Positions 1 to 5,611 of a DNA stretch of 5,611 bases are shown here, piece by piece. The notes under the pieces are model-generated. The model did not search any database, was not told the DNA's origin, and was given only the letters and a program-made list of their open reading frames with translations. A program made the position numbers and the translations under genes. The stretch is from positions 1 through 5,611 of the forward strand of contig VBJT01000200.1 of the NCBI GenBank assembly GCA_005880075.1, read 5' to 3'. Origin of the DNA: Chloroflexota bacterium. Its GTDB lineage: Bacteria > Chloroflexota > Dehalococcoidia > SM23-28-2 > RBG-16-64-32. Position 1 is the first letter of the stretch. The number at the start of each line of letters is the position of its first letter.

Positions 1-425
1 GCCACCCCCGGGGAGGTGTCGGCGTGGCGGAGAACTCGTGGGCGCGCGTGGGTGGGCTGGATGATCGCGCCGAGATCTTTGGGTCGGCCGGGATGACGGT
101 GGCGGACATCGCGCGAGGGAACGCGCTCAATACTTACAGCGGCCCCGGCTACCGCTATCCGGGCGAGAAGGCGCCCCGCTCGCGGGGCTGGTCGTGGACT
201 TCGTTTGACGAGGCGTCGAGCTACGGTTTCCCGCAGGAGATGGCGCACTTCGTGCAGTGCATCGAGCAGGGCAAGCAGCCCGCGCTGACGGGCGAAAACG
301 GCCGCGCAGCGCTCGAGGTCATCTTCGCGGCGTACGAGTCAGCCCGGACGGGGCAGCGCGTCTCGCTGCCGTTCGAGACGGATGCGACGAGGCCGATCGA
401 TCTCTGGCTCGGCGAGCCGGCGTAG
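1..425 (+). CDS. Gfo/Idh/MocA family oxidoreductase, C-terminal part (5' truncated)
   Basis: The reading frame is open from base 3 and ends in TAG at 423-425, so about 140 C-terminal residues are visible and the start lies outside the window. What can be seen is the late alpha/beta substrate domain of Gfo/Idh/MocA NAD(P)-dependent sugar or inositol dehydrogenases: an AENSW strand, a GGLDDRAEIFGSAGM segment (the typical 'xEIxGxxG' strand), then QEMAHFVQCIEQGKQP and TGENGRAALEVIFAAYESARTG. This last pair is the family's hallmark C-terminal helix arrangement, in which the 'F..ci..g..p...g.dg..alev..aay.Sa..g..v.lp' pattern is very well conserved. The Rossmann domain and catalytic Lys motif are not in view, so the substrate cannot be named. 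The in-frame GTG at 24 is internal, because homology-like sequence (GVGVAENSW) runs straight through it. The family call is confident; the specificity is unknown. Confidence 0.88.
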   Translation, partial: HPRGGVGVAENSWARVGGLDDRAEIFGSAGMTVADIARGNALNTYSGPGYRYPGEKAPRSRGWSWTSFDEASSYGFPQEMAHFVQCIEQGKQPALTGENGRAALEVIFAAYESARTGQRVSLPFETDATRPIDLWLGEPA

Positions 426-580
426 GGCCGCAAAGGCGCCGGTGAGCGACTGGTCAGCTGAGTTGTTTAGCGGCGAACAACGTTGATCGGCGGCGAGCGG
501 ATTCTGCCAGCAAAGATTATCGGCTGAGCGGCCTGACCCCCTGAGGGTGCTGGGTTAGTGTGAATCGAGCGGGCGCTAGA
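426..580. other. Short intergenic region between convergent genes
   Basis: These 155 bases lie between the oxidoreductase stop and the GYD-protein stop. The only structure seen is a weak inverted repeat ACCC/GGGT at 536-548, which could be part of a terminator but has no T-run. No RNA gene or repeat is recognised here. Confidence 0.4.
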
Positions 581-871
581 CTAGGCGCGGTCGAGTGCGC
601 GCTGCATTTCGGTCTCGTCGTACGCCCGCATCGTCTCGCTGTGGACGTTTCCGGCGGCCGCAATGTTGAAGAGACCGGCGCTCATCGACTCCTCGTCCGG
701 TGCCTCAATGACCGAGACGATGTCGTACTGGCCCTGCGTCCAGTAAGTCCCAATCGTCTTGAAGCCGCGCGCCTCGTTCGCCTTGCGGACGTCCGCGGCG
801 CGCTTGACGGTGTCTTTGATGGACTTGAGGCCCTGATCTGTGAACCGGTAGAGCACTACGTAGCGGGGCAT
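581..871 (-). CDS. GYD domain-containing protein
   Basis: This is a 96-residue cytoplasmic protein of the GYD family (Pfam GYD), small ferredoxin-like alpha/beta proteins of unknown biochemical role. It opens with the typical strand MPRYVVLYRFTDQG (1-14), followed by a helix rich in Lys/Arg (15-35), then RGFKTIGTYWTQGQYDIVSV with the signature G-Q-Y-D at 47-50. A strand ending EAPDEESM and the conserved GNVHSETMRAYDETE tail (74-88) complete it. Length matches the family (roughly 90-105). The frame is open to an ATG at 913, but the ATG at 871 is chosen because AAGGAGGT (bases 876-883 on this strand) sits 4 bases before it and family proteins begin with this strand. A TAGAAT -10 box at 912-917 would give a leader of about 30-35 bases. 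The gene is convergent with the oxidoreductase and divergent from the dehydratase, and appears monocistronic. Confidence 0.9.
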   Translation of the reverse strand: MPRYVVLYRFTDQGLKSIKDTVKRAADVRKANEARGFKTIGTYWTQGQYDIVSVIEAPDEESMSAGLFNIAAAGNVHSETMRAYDETEMQRALDRA

Positions 872-875
872 GGCG

Positions 876-883
876 ACCTCCTT
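876..883 (-). promoter_or_regulatory. Shine-Dalgarno of the GYD gene
   Basis: AAGGAGGT on the minus strand lies 4 bases before the ATG at 871. It is a near-perfect anti-16S match and decides the start over the upstream in-frame ATG at 913. It is the only strong ribosome binding site ahead of any gene in this window; the other visible starts look leaderless or coupled. Confidence 0.85.
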
Positions 884-911
884 CGATCGAGCTCTGACGA
901 AAGGTGTTCTC

Positions 912-940
912 ATTCTACGTCTTGTTCGCGTGTCCGCAAG
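912..940 (-). promoter_or_regulatory. Probable promoter of the GYD gene
   Basis: On the minus strand there is TAGAAT (912-917) with TTGCGG 16 bases upstream (934-939), a plausible sigma-70-type -10/-35 pair with only the TTG of the -35 conserved. Transcription would begin near 905. The -10 context TAGAATGAG is identical over 9 bases to that ahead of the divergent dehydratase gene at 1171-1179. Confidence 0.5.
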
Positions 941-1033
941 CCGAGTTTGCGAGGCGGAGAAATGTAGGATTCATTGAGGTTCTGCCGCCGGCTGCGGAAG
1001 ATGCAGGGGCGAGGCAGTAACCTAGTCCTGGTT

Positions 1034-1120
1034 GGTAACGGGCTGAGATCGTTTCCACCCGTACCACCCCACCCACTCAGGGCAGCCTCTCGGCACCCGC
1101 CGGTCCCTTCGCGTGCTGAG
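1034..1120 (-). promoter_or_regulatory. T-box-like structured element (possible remnant)
   Basis: Read on the minus strand, this stretch contains GAGTGGGTGGGGTGGTACG (1061-1079). It carries GGGTGGTAC, which matches the core of the T-box consensus AGGGUGGNACCGCG that receives the tRNA NCCA end. It is followed by GGAAACGATCTCAGCCC, like the 3' side of an antiterminator. GGTACGGG (1058-1065) can pair with CCCGTTACC (1034-1042) with a one-base bulge. Just upstream, 1089-1120 folds as a stem (CTC/GAG, GCAC/GTGC, CG/CG with two mismatches) in the place of a stem III. No stem I with a specifier loop is recognised, and no U-run follows. The next minus-strand gene is the GYD protein, which has its own promoter downstream of this element. 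It may be a degraded T-box, a repeat that captured one, or chance. Confidence 0.35.
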
Positions 1121-1170
1121 GGCGGTCCGTTGGCCGCACCCCGCGGGCTCGGAATGACACAGTTCTCGTC

Positions 1171-1176
1171 TAGAAT
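1171..1176 (+). promoter_or_regulatory. -10 box of a probable leaderless promoter for the dehydratase gene
   Basis: TAGAAT ends exactly 6 bases before the GTG start at 1183, which would place the transcription start on or next to the start codon. No Shine-Dalgarno is present between them. No convincing -35 is seen at 16-18 bases; an ATGACA at 1154-1159 lies too close (11 bases). Confidence 0.5.
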
Positions 1177-1182
1177 GAGCAT

Positions 1183-2592
1183 GTGAGCATCGAAGCGGCG
1201 TCGGAGGTTGAGTTCGCGCCGGCGGGTCTAGAAGACCTTCAGTTCATTCGGGCGCAGCTGGAGGGTGAGCGGCTCGATACCGAACGACTGGAGCCGGAGC
1301 AGTTCATCACAATCAGAGAGGGCGAGCGCATCATCGCCTGCGGCCGTATCAAGGCGTACGAGACGACGTACGAGCTGGGCAGCATTTGGGTCGCCGAAGA
1401 CCGGCGCGGCCGGGGATTGGGCGAGATGATTACCCGCGAGCTGGTCCGGCGCTTTCCGCAGGACGAGGTGTACATCACGACCGACGCGGCCGTTGGGCTG
1501 CCGGCCTACTACGAGCGGATGGGCTTCCTGCGCACACGGATCCTGCCCGCAGAACTCGTCGCGAAGATCAAGCGGGTCTGTGAAACGCTCAAGCGGGACG
1601 CTGTGGGGATGGTGTACGACCGGCGGATCGAGCGCTTGCCGACGATCGCGGAGACATATCGGGCCAAGCATGTGCTGGAGAACTACCTGCCGCGGACGCC
1701 GCTGCGGCACAACCCAACGCTTTCGCGGGAGCTGAGCTGCGCGGCGTATCTGAAGCTCGAGAACCTCCAGCCGATCGGGGCCTTCAAGGTCCGCGGCGGG
1801 GTGTACCTCGCGTCGACGCTTAATGACGAGGAGCGGCGGCGCGGCATCATCGGTGCTTCAACGGGCAACCACGGCCAGTCGTTGGCGTACGGCGCGAACC
1901 TCTTCGGCATTCGCTGCGTGATCGCGATGCCGGAGGAGGCGAACCCGATGAAGGTGGAGTCGATGCGAGCTCTCGGGGCTGAGCTGCAGTTTCAGGGCGA
2001 GAACTTCGAGGAGGCGCGGCTCTGGGCGGAAGAGACGGGACGGCGTGAGGAGATGCGATATATCCACCACATCAATGCGCCGGAGCTTCTGGCGGGCGTT
2101 TCGACCATCTCGCTTGAGATTATCGAGGACCTGCCCGATGTCGATGTGATCATCACGCCAATCGGCGGAGGAAGCGCCGCTATCGGCCACTGCCTGATGG
2201 CCAAGGCGCTCCGGTCGAACGTGCAGGTGATCGGCGTGCAGGCGGAAGGCGCGCCGGCCGTCTACCACTCGTGGCGAGAGCATGAATTACAGACGTCAGA
2301 GATCGAGACGACGGCAGAGGGCCTGGCGACGGGGCAGGCCTACTACACGGCGGTCAAGACGTTCATCGACCGCATGGACGACATGCTGCTGGTGAGCGAC
2401 GAAGAGATGCGGCAGGCGGTCGTACTGCTACTGCGGGCCGCCCATGTTGTTGCCGAGGAGTCGGGTGCGGCGGCTACCGCAGCGGCGATGAAATTGCGCG
2501 AACATCTCGCGGGTAAGGAGGTCGCGATCGTCGTGAGCGGCGGCAACATGACGCTTGACTCGCTAGGAAGGGTGCTGCGGGACGCCTCGTGA
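1183..2592 (+). CDS. GNAT acetyltransferase / threonine dehydratase-like PLP enzyme fusion
   Basis: This is a 469-residue cytoplasmic protein with two domains. Residues about 8-130 are a GNAT fold: a strand IIACGRIKAY, ELGSIWV, the acetyl-CoA pyrophosphate loop RRGRGLGEMIT (74-84), VYITT and the terminal YYERMGF (109-115). Residues about 150-469 are a fold-type II PLP enzyme of the threonine/serine dehydratase family. PIGAFKVRGG holds the Schiff-base lysine K202, STGNHGQ (226-232) the cofactor-contacting Asn, PIGGGS (326-331) the phosphate loop, and VVSGGN (450-455) the Ser near the pyridine nitrogen. The expected reaction is deamination of Thr or Ser (or a related hydroxy-amino acid) to the 2-oxo acid. 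The 320-residue catalytic part lacks a C-terminal ACT domain, so isoleucine feedback as in biosynthetic IlvA is unlikely. The GNAT part resembles N-acetylglutamate-synthase-like domains in its ELGSIWV and YYERMGF motifs. GTG 1183 is the likely start, with TAGAAT 6 bases upstream and no ribosome binding site. Racemase or other dehydratase activity is possible. Confidence 0.85.
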   Translation: MSIEAASEVEFAPAGLEDLQFIRAQLEGERLDTERLEPEQFITIREGERIIACGRIKAYETTYELGSIWVAEDRRGRGLGEMITRELVRRFPQDEVYITTDAAVGLPAYYERMGFLRTRILPAELVAKIKRVCETLKRDAVGMVYDRRIERLPTIAETYRAKHVLENYLPRTPLRHNPTLSRELSCAAYLKLENLQPIGAFKVRGGVYLASTLNDEERRRGIIGASTGNHGQSLAYGANLFGIRCVIAMPEEANPMKVESMRALGAELQFQGENFEEARLWAEETGRREEMRYIHHINAPELLAGVSTISLEIIEDLPDVDVIITPIGGGSAAIGHCLMAKALRSNVQVIGVQAEGAPAVYHSWREHELQTSEIETTAEGLATGQAYYTAVKTFIDRMDDMLLVSDEEMRQAVVLLLRAAHVVAEESGAAATAAAMKLREHLAGKEVAIVVSGGNMTLDSLGRVLRDAS

Positions 2593-2758
2593 CGCTCGTG
2601 GCCTCGGCCGCGACCGTCGATATTAAGGCGATCACCCCTCGGCTTCGCTCAGGACAGCCCCCGCCGCCGGTGACCGTCACGCCTCGCGGGCGAGGCGGGT
2701 GCGGCGTCCTTCGGCTCGCGCCTCCGGGGCACGGCTCAGGATGAGCGGACGTAAGAAC
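2593..2758. other. Convergent intergenic region with repeat-like motifs
   Basis: These 166 bases separate the ends of the dehydratase and cinA genes. They contain CTTCGCTCAGGAC near 2643-2655 and GGCTCAGGATGAGC at 2733-2746 (itself a 5-bp hairpin, GCTCA/TGAGC). They also hold TCCTTCGGCTCGCG at 2707-2720. Read on the minus strand, these resemble the TCATCCTGAGC-GAAG type of dispersed intergenic repeat common in environmental GC-rich genomes. No coding potential is accepted here. Confidence 0.45.
2680..2697. terminator. Perfect hairpin between convergent genes, possible bidirectional terminator
   Basis: CGCCTCG (2680-2686), loop CGGG, then CGAGGCG (2691-2697) form a 7-bp GC-rich stem about midway between two convergent stop codons. 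There is no T-run on either side, so an intrinsic terminator is suggested only by position and stem strength. Confidence 0.4.
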
Positions 2759-3958
<1,200 letters not shown>

Positions 3959-4153
3959 GGGGATGAGGATAGCATGAGATTGGAAGCATGGAGGTTGAGT
4001 GAAAGGCTGGAGGTGCGGCTCTGAAGCAGGGGATTCGGAGCACAGACGGGGGGTCAAGGAGGAAGAAAGTAGGTTGCCCTGCGGGCCAGCGTTTGCGAGA
4101 AATCGGGCCGCGCCTCGTAGACAACCACACTATTGCATGGTTAGCTAAACAGA
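3959..4153. other. Divergent intergenic region between cinA and the lipoprotein gene
   Basis: These 195 bases carry the cinA -10 on the minus strand and a weak TAGCTA (4142-4147) ahead of the lipoprotein GTG. AAGGAGG near 4060 has no usable start codon at proper spacing. No RNA gene, repeat or further reading frame is supported. Confidence 0.45.
3966..3974 (-). promoter_or_regulatory. Extended -10 of a probable leaderless cinA promoter
   Basis: On the minus strand TGCTATCCT (an extended -10 TGN plus TATCCT) ends 7 bases before the cinA ATG at 3958, leaving no room for a Shine-Dalgarno leader. The spacing matches the dehydratase gene. No recognisable -35 is seen, which is tolerable for an extended -10. 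Confidence 0.45.
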
Positions 4154-4867
4154 GTGCATCCAGCTTTGGGCCGTGAGAGTCCAGAGAAGCCTCGATTTCT
4201 GGGCGAATTCAGGGTAGGGGCCGCGCTCCTCGCTCTTATCACGGCGGGACCGCTTCTTGTTGCGTGCGGCGCCAGCGGGAACCAGCCCTCTGGCGAGACA
4301 GACTTGCCGCCTTCCGGTGACACGCACAATGAGACGGGCGTTCCCGTCGTCCATGTCTCGACGCGATGGATTTCCGACAACGCAGCGGATCTCTCAAGCT
4401 TGACCCGGTCGGTGGACGTCGTATTCGTTGGCTTAGTCGCAGAATTTACCGGCGAGCGGTTTGAGAGCGCGATTCAGCCGACCCCACTGACGTCGGGGCG
4501 CGTCTCAAACGAATTCCCGATTTCGCAGTTCGCCGTCGAAGTAGAGAAGCCAATCGTCGGCGATCTCGGGGCGGGCTCGACGGCCACGCTCGAGCAGGAG
4601 GGGGGGCTGTCCGCGAATTCGGATGGAACACAAGTACGGATCGTACTGAGCGGCGACGAACCGTTGAGCGTCGGTAGGCGTTACCTCTTTTTTGCTTCGA
4701 GGAAGGCGAACGGAGCCTTTACAAGCGCGCCGTTCGAGCGGTTCTCAGTGGGTGATGGAGGCAAGCTGGCTAGTGTTCCCGGCTGGAACCACCTGCCGGC
4801 CGTCAAGCAACTGTCCGAGATCGATGTCGACCGAGCAACGAGTGAAATTGCTGCGGCCGGCCATTAG
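4154..4867 (+). CDS. Putative lipoprotein of unknown function
   Basis: This 237-residue protein is not recognised by name. The N-terminus is a type II signal peptide: a basic stretch to about residue 20, a hydrophobic core VGAALLALITAGPLLVA, and the lipobox L-V-A-C with Cys38 as the lipidation site. It would therefore be anchored outside the cytoplasmic membrane. A Ser/Gly/Pro/Asp-rich tether (39-62) follows, then a beta-rich domain: SVDVVFVGLVAEF, QFAVEVEKPIVGDLGAGSTA, EQEGG, PLSVGRRYLFFAS and FERFSVGDGG. This pattern (exported 'vvfvG.V ... f.V.k...G ... l..G.rYlfF') recalls small OB/NTR-like beta barrels, but that is only a resemblance. GTG 4154 is the first start after an in-frame TAG at 4142. 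No ribosome binding site precedes it, though TAGCTA sits 6 bases upstream, as at the leaderless starts. Its 3' end overlaps the protease gene by 44 bases. Confidence 0.75.
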   Translation: MHPALGRESPEKPRFLGEFRVGAALLALITAGPLLVACGASGNQPSGETDLPPSGDTHNETGVPVVHVSTRWISDNAADLSSLTRSVDVVFVGLVAEFTGERFESAIQPTPLTSGRVSNEFPISQFAVEVEKPIVGDLGAGSTATLEQEGGLSANSDGTQVRIVLSGDEPLSVGRRYLFFASRKANGAFTSAPFERFSVGDGGKLASVPGWNHLPAVKQLSEIDVDRATSEIAAAGH

Positions 4868-5611
4868 CGTTCGCCGGCTTCTCGAAGTTGGTACACGCAT
4901 CGCAACCGCGGCGATGTTGAGCGCGTTTCTGGCGATCATGGCGGCGGGTGCGCCCGCCGGCGAGGCGCACCCTGGGCATCCGCAGAAGAAGCTATTTTCG
5001 GGACGATGGTACCAGCAGGCGGGCGGCAACTACGGCGCTTGGATGACGTTAACGACAAGCCAGCCCTACATGCTCTGCGACGGCAACACGGTCGCCTGCG
5101 CCGATAAATGGTTCGGGCCAACGATGGCTGCTTTGACGGACTGGAACAGCCAGCCGACCACGGTCAGGTTCGACGTCAGGGCAGACCAAAACCAGAGCTA
5201 CGACGTCGAGGTTTACGTCAGCGATGTGATTCTGGGCGACCCAAGGATCGGTGGCCTGGCGCAACATCTGGATGCGGCAGGGAACTGGTGCGATCCTAAT
5301 GCCTGCGTCTACAGGTACGGGAACGCGCTGCTAGCTGATGATGCGCACGGCGGCCTGTATGCCACGTCCGACCAGAGGCGAACGACCACCCTACACGAAC
5401 TCGGGCATCTCTTGAGTCTTCGCCACGAAAGCGTCAACGCCGACGAAAGCGTTCGGTACAACTGCGGGCAGGACAACACGGGCGCCATTCCGCATTCGCT
5501 GATGGCTTATAACTGCATCGACCCCCCTGCAGCGGGCGGCGCCGGCGAATATTACATTCACGACTGGGATGTGTGCGGTGTTAATCACGCCTACCAGGAT
5601 CCGAGTTGGGG
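4824..5611 (+). CDS. Secreted metzincin-type zinc metalloprotease (3' truncated)
   Basis: The frame stays open to the end of the window (262 codons visible, no stop). An N-terminal signal peptide is clear: a basic region (MSTEQRVKLLRPAISVRR), a hydrophobic core IATAAMLSAFLAIMAAGAPA, and likely cleavage near GEA-HP. The catalytic domain has HELGHLLSLRH at 191-201, the zinc-binding HExxHxxxxxH with H191, H195 and H201 as ligands and E192 as general base. A Met-turn SLMAY (225-229) sits 36 residues after the first His, as in matrixins and related metzincins. The usual Gly between the second and third His (HxxGxxH) is Ser198. The mature part has seven visible Cys, suggesting disulfides and an extracytoplasmic location. 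ATG 4824 is chosen as the first start in the open frame; GTG 4842 or ATG 4914 are alternatives and none has a strong ribosome binding site. The overlap with the lipoprotein gene implies translational coupling. The substrate is unknown. Confidence 0.82.
   Translation, partial: MSTEQRVKLLRPAISVRRLLEVGTRIATAAMLSAFLAIMAAGAPAGEAHPGHPQKKLFSGRWYQQAGGNYGAWMTLTTSQPYMLCDGNTVACADKWFGPTMAALTDWNSQPTTVRFDVRADQNQSYDVEVYVSDVILGDPRIGGLAQHLDAAGNWCDPNACVYRYGNALLADDAHGGLYATSDQRRTTTLHELGHLLSLRHESVNADESVRYNCGQDNTGAIPHSLMAYNCIDPPAAGGAGEYYIHDWDVCGVNHAYQDPSW

Noticed and set aside
560..967. Plus-strand frame opposite the GYD gene
   Set aside because: The GYD protein has a family signature, strong Shine-Dalgarno and promoter. 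The opposite frame has none of these.
910..1182. Minus-strand frame of 90 codons in the divergent intergenic region
   Set aside because: Its low-complexity Gly/Arg/Pro translation runs through a structured, repeat-like region. It has no ribosome binding site or homology-like motifs.
1228..1710. Minus-strand frame (160 codons) inside the GNAT part of the fusion
   Set aside because: It is antisense to well-conserved GNAT motifs; a Leu/Arg/Pro/Asp-rich shadow.
3959..4057. Upstream extension of CinA to the ATG at 4057
   Set aside because: The added 33 residues are Pro/Ser/Cys/Gln-rich and unlike any CinA N-terminus. The family start MRAEIISVGTE matches the ATG at 3958.
4073..4147. Small plus-strand TTG frame after AAGGAGG near 4060
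   Set aside because: The spacing to the start is too long, and the product is about 24 residues, Arg/Pro-rich and featureless.
5391..5588. Minus-strand frame opposite the protease active site
   Set aside because: The opposite frame encodes HELGH and the Met-turn in register with a signal peptide, so this is a shadow.

Overview
This is a GC-rich bacterial chromosome fragment of ordinary housekeeping and accessory genes. The organism is not identifiable from sequence alone. Frequent leaderless-looking starts (a TANNNT -10 box 6-7 bases before the start codon), high GC, a GYD-domain protein, and intergenic motifs of the CTCAGGATGA / CTCGGAATGACA type suggest Chloroflexota, possibly Dehalococcoidia-like. 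That is an inference, held at low to moderate confidence.

Layout: (1) 1-425 (+) is the C-terminal end of a Gfo/Idh/MocA-type oxidoreductase. (2) 581-871 (-) is a 96-residue GYD-domain protein with a strong Shine-Dalgarno and its own promoter, convergent with the oxidoreductase. (3) 872-1182 is the divergent intergenic region. It holds the GYD promoter, the dehydratase promoter and, on the minus strand, a structured element resembling the 3' part of a T-box leader, with no aminoacyl-tRNA synthetase behind it. (4) 1183-2592 (+) is a single 469-residue protein fusing an N-terminal GNAT acetyltransferase domain to a threonine/serine-dehydratase-like PLP enzyme. (5) 2593-2758 separates two convergent genes and holds a perfect 7-bp hairpin and repeat-like motifs. 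(6) 2759-3958 (-) is CinA, a two-domain MoCF plus nicotinamide-nucleotide amidase protein. It appears to lack the conserved PGxP strand-loop of its N-terminal domain. (7) 3959-4153 is a divergent promoter region. (8) 4154-4867 (+) is an unrecognised lipoprotein. It overlaps by 44 bases (9) 4824-5611 (+), a secreted metzincin-type zinc protease that runs off the end of the window.

The two genes at the right end are probably co-transcribed and coupled: a membrane-anchored extracytoplasmic beta-rich lipoprotein and an exported Cys-rich metalloprotease. The central genes (dehydratase, CinA, GYD) show no obvious shared pathway. The items most worth a second look are the GNAT-dehydratase fusion, the CinA internal deletion, the lipoprotein/protease pair and the orphan T-box-like element. 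I see no mobile element, CRISPR array, tRNA or rRNA.
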